DNA of 41,099 bases, from positions 1-41,099 of IMG/VR virus record IMGVR_UViG_3300049188_000037. One strand, given 5' to 3'. Both the position numbers and the translations under genes were made by a program. The DNA is from a virus. The notes under the pieces are model-generated. The model saw only the letters and a program-made list of their open reading frames with translations. It was not told the origin of the DNA and searched no databases. This document shows positions 7,711 through 15,031 of the stretch, piece by piece; the first letter of the stretch is position 1, and each line of letters begins with the position of its first letter.

Positions 7711-9248
7711 AACGGACAATTTCTTTTCTCTGCCTTGTGATCGGCGCCACGTTGGCGTCTGCCGCTACGTTTCCGGACCTTACGAATCAGACATCGCCAG
7801 CTGGAACTGACTACTTGGTCGGCTACCGCAGTACGACTGATTCGCGTTTCTCGCTGGCGAACCTCAACACCTACTTCTCTGCGAACGTCACCGGCCTGAC
7901 GAACTCGCAGATCAGCGCGCTCGCCTGGTCCAAAATCACTGGCACGCCTACGACGCTTGCCGGCTACGGAATCACCGACGCGCAGGCGAAAGACGCGGAC
8001 CTCGATTATTGGGCCAGTCTTACCCCATCGGCGAACGTGCAATCGCTCCTCAGTGCCGCCGACTACGCAGCGTTCAAGGCGCTGCTCTCGCTCGGCAACG
8101 TGAACAACACGAGCGACGCGAATAAACCTGTAAGCACTGCGACGCAGACGGCACTCGACCTCAAAGCGAATCTAGCCTCGCCGACTTTCACCGGCACGGT
8201 TGGCGGCATCACGAAGTCGATGGTTGGCCTCGGCAACGTGGACAACACCGCGGACTCGGCGAAGACGTTTACGGCCTCTCAAATCTCCGATTTCAACAGC
8301 GCGGCTCGTGCTCAAACTGAGGCCGAGCTGATCGCTGGCAGCAACGTCACGATCACGCCGGGCAGCACGGGCGCGACTCGCACGCTCACCATCGCTGCAA
8401 CCGCGGGCTCTGGTGGATACGCCACCGTCCAAGATGAGGGCGTGAACGTCACCACGCGCACGACGCTTAACTTTGTCGGCTCTGGCGTCACTGCGACAGA
8501 CAGCGGCAGCGTAACGACCGTTACAATCCCGGGCGGCGGCAGCAGCACGTGGGGCGGCATCACCGGCACGCTCTCGAGCCAGACCGACCTGCAGACCGCG
8601 CTTAACGCCAAGCTCACGGCTGCGAGCAATCTTTCCGACCTCGCCAGCGCATCGACCGCGCGAACCAATCTTGGCCTCGTCATCGGAACCAACGTCCAAG
8701 CGTGGGACGCAGACTTGGACACGTGGGCAACCAAGACCGCCCCGAGCGGCACGGTGATCGGCACGACCGACACGCAAACGCTGACTAACAAAACGATCAG
8801 CGGCGCGAGCAACACGCTGACCGTGCGGCTCGATCAGAGCGACGTAACAGGCACGCTCACCATTGGCAAAGGCGGCACCGGCTCAACTGCTGGCGTCATC
8901 ATCCCGCGCGGCGCGAAGTTCGACGGCGGCGGCTCTGCAATCACGACCTCGGCCGATCCGGCCTATTTGTACCTTCCGGCTGGATACACAATAACTGGCT
9001 GGTCGATTGCGAACAAGGAAAGCGGTTCGATCTCCTTCGACATCAAAGAGGGAGCGACACCATCGGCGGCAACCTCCATCACGGGCGGAAATTACCCGGC
9101 CACGAGTTCCGCGGCGGTGAACACCGGCAGCACGTTCACCAGCTGGACAGCTACCACATTCAGCTCGGGCCGCTGGCTCGTCATCGTGCCGCAGAGCGTA
9201 AGCGGCGTCACGCAAAGCACCATCACTCTCGTCCTTCGCCAGAACTAA
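7707..9248 (+). CDS. Fibre-like protein with Sec signal peptide
   Basis: A 513-residue Thr/Ser/Asn-rich protein with typical phage fibre shaft repeats: LGNVNNTSDANKPVS and LGNVDNTADSAK, NVTITPGSTGATRTLTIAA, ASTARTNLGL and LTNKTISGASNTLT. Unusually, it begins with a canonical Sec signal (MKRTISFLCLVIGATLASA, likely cut before ATF at residue 20). The start is certain because ATG overlaps the previous stop as ATGA. Being exported through Sec would be odd for a virion protein assembled in the cytoplasm, so it may act at the cell envelope or the leader may serve another purpose. Confidence 0.8.
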   Translation: MKRTISFLCLVIGATLASAATFPDLTNQTSPAGTDYLVGYRSTTDSRFSLANLNTYFSANVTGLTNSQISALAWSKITGTPTTLAGYGITDAQAKDADLDYWASLTPSANVQSLLSAADYAAFKALLSLGNVNNTSDANKPVSTATQTALDLKANLASPTFTGTVGGITKSMVGLGNVDNTADSAKTFTASQISDFNSAARAQTEAELIAGSNVTITPGSTGATRTLTIAATAGSGGYATVQDEGVNVTTRTTLNFVGSGVTATDSGSVTTVTIPGGGSSTWGGITGTLSSQTDLQTALNAKLTAASNLSDLASASTARTNLGLVIGTNVQAWDADLDTWATKTAPSGTVIGTTDTQTLTNKTISGASNTLTVRLDQSDVTGTLTIGKGGTGSTAGVIIPRGAKFDGGGSAITTSADPAYLYLPAGYTITGWSIANKESGSISFDIKEGATPSAATSITGGNYPATSSAAVNTGSTFTSWTATTFSSGRWLVIVPQSVSGVTQSTITLVLRQN

Positions 9249-9249
9249 C

Positions 9250-11688
9250 ATGAAGCGGTTTCTACTCAGCCTTTTCCTCGCGCTCGTTCTGCCGGCTGTC
9301 GCATTCGCCGACTATTTCTCCGACGCGTTTAACGACGCAGCGAGCACGAACATCAACACCCGCAACACCGCCACGGGATCACTGAGTTGGGCGCGGGTGA
9401 CAAATGCGACGTTCCCCGGCACTGGCGATTTTCTGACCAATGGAAGCGGTACCGTCTACTCGACGGCTGCAAATACGGCGTACGGAGTTAGCTCGACTGC
9501 TGCGTCGGCCAATTACGTGATCACTTCGGATGTGAAGTGCTACACGTACGGCGGCAGCGGTACGCAAGCAACTTGGTTGGTCCGCTGGGATAATTCGCGA
9601 ACGCTGTATTATGTTGCGTGGTTCGCTAATGGCTCGACGCAATTCCTTCAGATTTATCGAACAGTCTCTGGCACGTTTACGGAGATCAATGCCGGAGCTA
9701 AAAACGTCCCAGCGCCGCAGCAGATCAGCGCAGGCGGAACCGCAACTGTCGTCATCTCGATCAGCGGGCAGAACACCTCGACGAACATCACCGTATCCAT
9801 CAACGGCACACAGGTTCGAAACGAGACAGATAACAGCGGCTCTGCGATCAATGGCCCAGGGCGGGTTGGTATTGCGCCGGACTCGCTCGGCTCTTCCGCC
9901 GGCTTCCATATCGACAGTATCTCGGTCGCGTATCCGTCGATGGCGGCCGGCACGATCACCGAGAGCAGCACGACCAGCAGCTCGACCACGTTGACCGCGA
10001 CCGCGCCAAGCGGCGGAACAGGCTCTTACACTTACCAGTGGTATCGCTCGACCAGCAGCGGCTTTACTCCTGGCGGTGGGAATATCCTGAGCGGCCAAAC
10101 TTCGCTCACGCTGAACGACAGCGGGCTCAGCGCTTCGACGAACTACTATTACAAGCTGGTCGCGACAGACACCGACTCGCCGGCCAACACGGTAACCTAT
10201 ACCGAGGAGCCGGTCACAACCACGGGAAGCTCGCTCACTTCTGGCTCGATCACCGTCAACAGCTACACGAACACGACGGCGAGCTTGACCGTTGGCACGG
10301 CCAGCGGCGGCACGGCGCCCTACACGTACCAGTGGTACAGGAGCACGAGCACCGGATTCACGCCTGGTGGTGGAAACATCGTTTCCGGTGCCACGAGCAC
10401 GACACTGAACGACACCGGCCTCAGCGAGAACACCACGTACTACTACAAGTGCGTCGTGACCGACAACGTGGCGGCGACCGCAACCAGCGCAGAATCATCG
10501 GCCGTTACGACCTACTACGGCGTAACGAACACGAACCTTTATTTTTCACCGCTCAATTCTGAATCGCTCGGCGGATCTGGCACGCTGCAGAGCAACAATG
10601 TCCTTCCGACCGGAACAACCTCGGTGCAGTGGAATAGCCGCGGAGCGTACCTGAAATTCAAAGCCGTTCTGACTGGCACCGGCAGCGTTTCGCTTCTGCT
10701 CGACACGACCACGCAAAACGGGATCACCACGAATGCGGCGGAGATTGGCTACTACTACACGATGCTGACGAGCGACTACTCGGCGTCCTCCACGTCTCCA
10801 GCGAGCTACAAGTTGGTTTACAGCACCTCGACCGTAACGCAGACGCTCGGCTCTTCACTGCCTGCGGGCACATACGAGTTCTTCGTTTACGTGAAGGGCT
10901 CCGCGCTCGACACGGGCACCTACACGACTGGCGGCGGCGAAGCCGACATTTTCAATCAGGTGAACAACGTGCGCGTGGTGGGCGTTCGCGTGACGGGCGG
11001 ATCTCTAACTACGCCAGCCGTTCGTTCGAACATCGCGCTCGTGCTCACAGACTCAATCGGCGGTGGCTACTACGTCGCTGGCACGTCCAACGCATCGACC
11101 TCACACGATGCGTTCTACGCCTTCGTACCGTCGCTTATGGCCGGGCTGGACTGCGAGTATGGTGCTGTCGCATTCGGTGGTCAGGGCATCCTAAAGGGGC
11201 AGGGGAATGTGACCGCATCGGCGACACACCCAGCGCTGTACTCAGCGACCGCGGCAAACAAATCGTGGGATAAGTACCGGCAGGGTGTGAGTCGCACCAG
11301 TGTCACGGGTCAGGTCACGCCGAACTACGTGTTTATTCACTCAGGCACGAACGATGGCGCGACGGATGTGACCACGGCCACCACCTCGCTGATCGCCGAT
11401 ATTCGTGGCACGTGGTCAACGTCCTACATTTTCATCCTCTGTAATCCGATGCGTACGAAGGCGAGCGAGCTTTCCGCTGGCGTAACGGCCGCGAGCGATA
11501 GCAAAGCCAAGTACATCGACTTTCCGACGGCGCTATACACCCAGGCCAAGCCGAGCGTGTTCTCATCTGATGGCGGCAGCGGAGGCACACACCCGAACGC
11601 GCTGGGTAGTGCGTTCATTTCATCCGTATACGCTGACCGCGTGCTGAGTGCGATCGGCACGGGCGGCGCACGCACCACGAGCTTCTAA
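9250..11688 (+). CDS. Exported multidomain fibre with C-terminal SGNH hydrolase
   Basis: An 812-residue protein. Residues 1-20 form a Sec signal ending AFA. Residues ~21-230 look like a lectin-type beta domain. Two tandem fibronectin/PKD-like repeats follow (231-325 and 327-422), each containing YTYQWYRSTS and a TPGGGNI segment. A beta domain spans ~424-590, and the C-terminal ~592-812 is an SGNH hydrolase: nucleophile S602 in LTDSIGGG, GTND at 699-702 and H781 in GGTHPNALGS. The Asp normally three residues before the His is Gly here. It likely deacetylates or de-esterifies a surface glycan. The signal peptide is unusual for a tail protein. Confidence 0.8.
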   Translation: MKRFLLSLFLALVLPAVAFADYFSDAFNDAASTNINTRNTATGSLSWARVTNATFPGTGDFLTNGSGTVYSTAANTAYGVSSTAASANYVITSDVKCYTYGGSGTQATWLVRWDNSRTLYYVAWFANGSTQFLQIYRTVSGTFTEINAGAKNVPAPQQISAGGTATVVISISGQNTSTNITVSINGTQVRNETDNSGSAINGPGRVGIAPDSLGSSAGFHIDSISVAYPSMAAGTITESSTTSSSTTLTATAPSGGTGSYTYQWYRSTSSGFTPGGGNILSGQTSLTLNDSGLSASTNYYYKLVATDTDSPANTVTYTEEPVTTTGSSLTSGSITVNSYTNTTASLTVGTASGGTAPYTYQWYRSTSTGFTPGGGNIVSGATSTTLNDTGLSENTTYYYKCVVTDNVAATATSAESSAVTTYYGVTNTNLYFSPLNSESLGGSGTLQSNNVLPTGTTSVQWNSRGAYLKFKAVLTGTGSVSLLLDTTTQNGITTNAAEIGYYYTMLTSDYSASSTSPASYKLVYSTSTVTQTLGSSLPAGTYEFFVYVKGSALDTGTYTTGGGEADIFNQVNNVRVVGVRVTGGSLTTPAVRSNIALVLTDSIGGGYYVAGTSNASTSHDAFYAFVPSLMAGLDCEYGAVAFGGQGILKGQGNVTASATHPALYSATAANKSWDKYRQGVSRTSVTGQVTPNYVFIHSGTNDGATDVTTATTSLIADIRGTWSTSYIFILCNPMRTKASELSAGVTAASDSKAKYIDFPTALYTQAKPSVFSSDGGSGGTHPNALGSAFISSVYADRVLSAIGTGGARTTSF

Positions 11689-11691
11689 GCC

Positions 11692-11940
11692 ATGAAACGT
11701 ATCGCAATTTCAATTACCGACTGGCGCGTGTGGCTGCGTGGACTCATCGGCGCAGTCGTTGGCGGCGCTGCTAACGGCGTGCTGGCGATGGGTATCAAGC
11801 CGGAGCAGTTCAACTTCGGCGACGGCCTCTCTGACCTCTGCAAGTTCGCCGTCGGTTCGGCGATCATCTCAGCAGCCCTTTACCTCAAACAATCCCCGGT
11901 TCCGACCGGGCATGAAGAAGATGAAAAGCCTACGGTTTAA
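11692..11940 (+). CDS. Small membrane protein, holin-like candidate
   Basis: An 82-residue protein with a hydrophobic stretch at about 14-34 (WLRGLIGAVVGGAANGVLAM) and another at about 51-65, ending in a charged tail (HEEDEKPTV). Size and topology would suit a holin, but no family is certain. It overlaps the following lipoprotein gene by 29 nt, an arrangement reminiscent of overlapping lysis genes. Confidence 0.6.
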   Translation: MKRIAISITDWRVWLRGLIGAVVGGAANGVLAMGIKPEQFNFGDGLSDLCKFAVGSAIISAALYLKQSPVPTGHEEDEKPTV

Positions 11941-12319
11941 CGCGCTCGTTCTCGCGGCATTTGCCGCACTGCTCTTTGTTGGCTGCCAATCGGTGAAGCT
12001 CGATCCTGCAGGCCCGTACAAGGGCGACGTGGCGCTGTATCAAGCTGATCTCGCGATCAAGCAGACGTACACGCTCACGGATGCCTTCCTGCGCTACGAG
12101 GAAACAAATCGCACGACGGTGAGCGAGGACACGCGCAAGCTGGCGAACAACCTGCGCGACGAAGTGCCTGGCATCATCGCTGATGCTGTAGCGGTGCGCG
12201 ATGCGTACGCCGCGCTCGGTTCCGCCGAGTCCAAAGACCGGCTGATGGTATCCATCGTTACGCTACAGAAAATAATCGAGCGGGTGAGCGCTCACTTACC
12301 GCAGCCGAAAACCAGCTAA
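11912..12319 (+). CDS. Lipoprotein
   Basis: A 135-residue predicted lipoprotein. It starts MKKMKSLRFN, has a hydrophobic h-region and a lipobox LFVGC with Cys25 as the lipidated residue; a second ATG at 11921 is also possible. The mature part is charged and helical with no enzyme motif. It overlaps the preceding membrane gene and is followed by a small helical protein and a second membrane protein. An outer-spanin-like or envelope role is possible but unproven. Confidence 0.7.
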   Translation: MKKMKSLRFNALVLAAFAALLFVGCQSVKLDPAGPYKGDVALYQADLAIKQTYTLTDAFLRYEETNRTTVSEDTRKLANNLRDEVPGIIADAVAVRDAYAALGSAESKDRLMVSIVTLQKIIERVSAHLPQPKTS

Positions 12320-12323
12320 GACC

Positions 12324-12542
12324 ATGGAAATCTCAGACAAGGACCTTCGCACGATCAACGCCGGGCTGCAGATTGCCACGGTCGCGATTACCTACCTGAC
12401 GCCGATGCTCGAGGACGCGCTGCGGCGTGGCGAGATCCCGGCCGCCGCACAAGACGAGCTTCAAAAGCTGATCGGCCGCATTCGCTCGGGTGAAGCCTTC
12501 CGCGAGTCCCACTGGCAGAAGCCAACGGAGGCTAACTCGTGA
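12324..12542 (+). CDS. Small helical protein, unknown
   Basis: A 72-residue acidic/helical protein with no recognised domain. It begins MEISDKDLRTINAGLQIATV and has no clear membrane segment. It sits between a lipoprotein and a membrane protein and ends in a GTGA overlap with the next gene, so it is probably translated with the presumed lysis-like cluster. Confidence 0.6.
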   Translation: MEISDKDLRTINAGLQIATVAITYLTPMLEDALRRGEIPAAAQDELQKLIGRIRSGEAFRESHWQKPTEANS

Positions 12543-12778
12543 TTGCCATGGTCGCGTTTCTCAAAGCTGCTCTCGGATTACTGGCAACCGATCGCACGGT
12601 ACATATCGGCGGCGCCGCGAGCGCATTCGCAGTTATCACCAGTGCAAGCGCCCAATCAATCGACCTGTGGCTGGGAATCGCGACCAAGGGCTTAGGCTTC
12701 TTAGTGGGTCTCGGCACACTGATCCACCTGTGCCTCAAGATCCGCGGCGAACTGAAGAAACCGAAGGCGCTGGACTGA
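12539..12778 (+). CDS. Holin-like two-helix membrane protein
   Basis: A 79-residue protein with two hydrophobic segments (about 20-40 and 45-68, the latter WLGIATKGLGFLVGLGTLIHL) and a basic C-terminus. That size and layout fit a class II-type holin. GTG at 12539 overlaps the previous stop (GTGA); ATG at 12548 is an alternative. No endolysin is adjacent, so the lysis assignment is tentative. Confidence 0.6.
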   Translation: MIAMVAFLKAALGLLATDRTVHIGGAASAFAVITSASAQSIDLWLGIATKGLGFLVGLGTLIHLCLKIRGELKKPKALD

Positions 12779-12780
12779 CT

Positions 12781-13101
12781 ATGAACCCTGGCCGATTAGA
12801 TCGACGGATTACGATTCAAGCACCCGTGCAGGCGCGTGACGCCAGCGGTGGCGTCGTGACTACGTGGCTCGATGCAGCAACGGTGTCGGCTCAGCGGATC
12901 GACCAGGGCGGCCGTGAGTTTCGTTCGGCGGGTTCGCTACTGTCAGAAACGACAGCCATTTTTGAAATTCGTTACTTCCGCGGAATAACGACCGCTCACC
13001 GCGTTAAAGAAAGCGAGACGGTTTACGACGTGCTCGCAGTTGGAGAAATAGGGCGGCGCGAAGGCATGCGCCTGCAGGCGAAAGTGAGGGTTCACCCATG
13101 A
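12781..13101 (+). CDS. Head-tail joining protein
   Basis: A 106-residue protein starting MNPGRLDRRITIQAPVQARD and continuing SGGVVTTWLDAATVSAQRI, the hallmark N-terminus of the phage head-tail joining (head closure) family. The length is typical. A longer open frame exists upstream but it runs through two other genes, so I choose ATG 12781. It overlaps the next gene by 4 nt. Confidence 0.88.
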   Translation: MNPGRLDRRITIQAPVQARDASGGVVTTWLDAATVSAQRIDQGGREFRSAGSLLSETTAIFEIRYFRGITTAHRVKESETVYDVLAVGEIGRREGMRLQAKVRVHP

Positions 13102-13451
13102 GCCTAGCGACGCGCATTAACACTCTTATCGGCAACCTCGCTGGCAAGCGTGTGTTCGCTGTGCGGACTGCTCAGCCGACGCCAGCCCCATTCATTATGT
13201 GGCAGCGGATCGTTACGACTCCACAAACGACGCAAGATACGGGCGCCATTCTAAAAGCGTCACTTGTGCAGGTGAGCTGCTACGCATCGACCTTTACGGC
13301 GGCAGATGAGTTGCGCGCCGAGGCACTTGCGCTTCTCGAAGGCAATCACCCTGAAGGGCCGATCATTCTGCAAGACGAGCGCGATTCGTTCGAGGAAGAG
13401 GCAAACCTGCACCGCGCCGATGCAGACATCCTTGTTTGGGACTCCGACTAA
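13098..13451 (+). CDS. Tail completion protein, DUF3168/gp17-like
   Basis: A 117-residue protein beginning MSLATRINTLIGNLAGKRVF, with APFIMWQRIVTTPQ and a later 'LVQVSCYASTFTAADELRAEAL' pattern that matches tail terminator/completion proteins of the DUF3168 type. It follows the head-tail joining gene and precedes the tail tube, the usual order. Confidence 0.78.
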   Translation: MSLATRINTLIGNLAGKRVFAVRTAQPTPAPFIMWQRIVTTPQTTQDTGAILKASLVQVSCYASTFTAADELRAEALALLEGNHPEGPIILQDERDSFEEEANLHRADADILVWDSD

Positions 13452-13489
13452 CTTTCACCCGTAACCAGAACTTCAATACCTGAAACACC

Positions 13490-13900
13490 ATGGCTAAATA
13501 CGCAGCAAAAGGGACTAAACTCCAGGTGGAGATTTCGTCCGTATTCACCGATATCCCCAACCTTGGCGATATCACACTCAGCGTTGGTCAAACCGACCTG
13601 ATCCCGGCAACGACGCACGACTCCGCTAATTCGTTCAAAGAGTATCTTAACGGGTTTAAGGACTCGGACGAGTTTACGGGCGTCATTAAATACGATCCGG
13701 CGAATGCGGTTCACGAGTATATTCGCGCTGCGCATGGTGGTAGCGCAATCAATATGAAGTTGATTTTGCCTGATGTCGGTAACGCCACCTTCGCGTTTTC
13801 TGCTCTGGTTCGAAATTTCCAGGTCGCGGCTCCGGTTGAAGGATCGCTCGACGCGAATATCACATTCAAGCCTACCGGCGCTATCACGTTCACCGCCTGA
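13490..13900 (+). CDS. Major tail tube protein
   Basis: A 136-residue protein expected to polymerise into the tail tube. It starts MAKYAAKGTKLQVEISSVFT and has the beta-sandwich pattern of siphophage tube proteins, including 'FKDSDEFTGVIKYDP' and a hydrophobic C-terminal strand region. The position directly before the frameshifted tail chaperone genes strongly supports the call. Confidence 0.88.
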   Translation: MAKYAAKGTKLQVEISSVFTDIPNLGDITLSVGQTDLIPATTHDSANSFKEYLNGFKDSDEFTGVIKYDPANAVHEYIRAAHGGSAINMKLILPDVGNATFAFSALVRNFQVAAPVEGSLDANITFKPTGAITFTA

Positions 13901-13903
13901 CGT

Positions 13904-14212
13904 ATGGACGAGGTATTCAAGGTTACGCTGGATGTCCCTCGAGTGATTCGCTGGTCGTTTGGCGCCGAGGCGCGACTTGGGTCGCTTCCTCGGCCGCCTC
14001 AGCTGAGCGATTTCGGCAACAACCGAAAGGCGTTCTTTGCCCTATGCGGATTCATTTGGGCTGCGTTAGACCCGGAGAGCAACCCATACGAGCGGCCTGA
14101 TCAACTCGCAGAGTTTCTTTCAGAGCCGGAAAAGGTACGCGAGGCATCGTCGGCGTTCTTTAAAGCGTGGAAAGCAGCGCAGGCTGAAAAAGGAAACGTA
14201 CCAAAAAACTGA
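13904..14212 (+). CDS. Tail assembly chaperone, G product
   Basis: The 102-residue zero-frame product of the tail chaperone locus. It begins MDEVFKVTLDVPRVIRWSFG and has a helical C-terminus. It ends at a TGA immediately after the slippery heptamer at 14203-14209. Like lambda gpG it should bind the tape-measure protein and recruit tube subunits. A minority of ribosomes would shift to make the longer GT form. Confidence 0.85.
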   Translation: MDEVFKVTLDVPRVIRWSFGAEARLGSLPRPPQLSDFGNNRKAFFALCGFIWAALDPESNPYERPDQLAEFLSEPEKVREASSAFFKAWKAAQAEKGNVPKN

Positions 14213-14547
14213 TACGCCAGGCCAGGGCGTTCGCTCGCGTCCGGCTTGGCATAGATCGCAAGGAATTCAATGGGCTCACGCAGGCAGAATTCTCAGACCT
14301 GCTCGAGCAGTGGCAAGACGAGCAAAGGGTACTTGATAGACGCGCCGCTATAACACCGTGGGTATTAGCTAGCATATTCCGAAAAGAAGGCGCACCCGAC
14401 CCAAAGATAACGGACTTCATGCCGCAATCGAAGATCGAAGAGCCGAAGGAAGAAAATGGACAACGCGCATTAGCCGAAGCCCTAAAATCAATATCAAAGA
14501 ATGGCCAGCAACTCAGCATACCTCCGGCAGACGCTGACGGGAATTGA
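13904..14547 (+). CDS. Tail assembly chaperone, GT frameshift fusion
   Basis: The -1 frameshift product: 102 residues of G plus 112 residues read from 14209 to the stop at 14545-14547, about 214 residues in all. The T part has helical, basic sequence followed by TPWVLASIFRKEGAPDPKIT and a ~FMP motif, typical of T-domain extensions that bind the tail tube. The coding is only open through the frameshift, since no independent start or SD precedes the T part. The last 47 nt overlap the next gene. Confidence 0.88.
14203..14209 (+). promoter_or_regulatory. Programmed -1 frameshift site AAAAAAC
   Basis: In the G frame the codons read CCA AAA AAC TGA, giving the canonical X XXY YYZ heptamer A AAA AAC with the stop right behind it. 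Slipping back one base moves ribosomes into a frame that stays open until 14547. Placement between tail tube and tape measure is exactly where siphophages use this device. Confidence 0.92.
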
Positions 14548-15019
14548 AGGAATTTCCGAGGTGTTGAACGCGCTACCATCAGATCTACGAAAGCAGATAA
14601 TGAGCACGGCTATGGGCGAGGCCGCTAAGCCAATCGTCAGGGCTGCTAAAACGTTTGCGCCTAGGAAAACTGGAGCGCTACGGACCAGCATTAATCATGT
14701 CGTTCGCAAGTACCGTGACGGTGAATCCGTTGTAGCTATCATCGGTCCTGACAAAGATTACTATGGAAGCGGGAAGAGGCTGAAGAAAACCGCGGATCGG
14801 CGCGGCGCAGATCGTCCGTCTAAGTACGCACATCTAGTAGAGTTTGGGCACGCAGTTAAAGGCGGTGTTGGGGCGAAGCTTGTGCAGCCAAAGCCATTTA
14901 TGCGTCCCGCCGTCATGTCGGCTGCGAGCAGCACGGGCGAGACGCTTGCCGAAGGGGTTCGAAAGGGGATCGAGCGCACGCGAGCACGACTCGTTAAAAA
15001 GGGGCTACACGTAGCCTAA
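14501..15019 (+). CDS. HK97 gp10-like tail/connector protein
   Basis: A 172-residue protein with the family pattern 'RAAKTFAPRKTGALRTSINH' and a C-terminal PFMRPAVMSAA motif, both typical of HK97 gp10-like proteins (head-tail connector or tail terminator component). It normally lies before the tail tube; here it sits after the chaperones and directly before the tape measure. Its ATG lies inside the end of the T frame. Confidence 0.85.
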   Translation: MASNSAYLRQTLTGIEGISEVLNALPSDLRKQIMSTAMGEAAKPIVRAAKTFAPRKTGALRTSINHVVRKYRDGESVVAIIGPDKDYYGSGKRLKKTADRRGADRPSKYAHLVEFGHAVKGGVGAKLVQPKPFMRPAVMSAASSTGETLAEGVRKGIERTRARLVKKGLHVA

Positions 15020-15031
15020 CCAGAAATAAAA

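Noticed and set aside
9379-10098. Leftward 239-codon frame in the SGNH fibre gene
   Set aside because: Antisense shadow; the fibre has a signal peptide, repeats and catalytic motifs in the plus frame.
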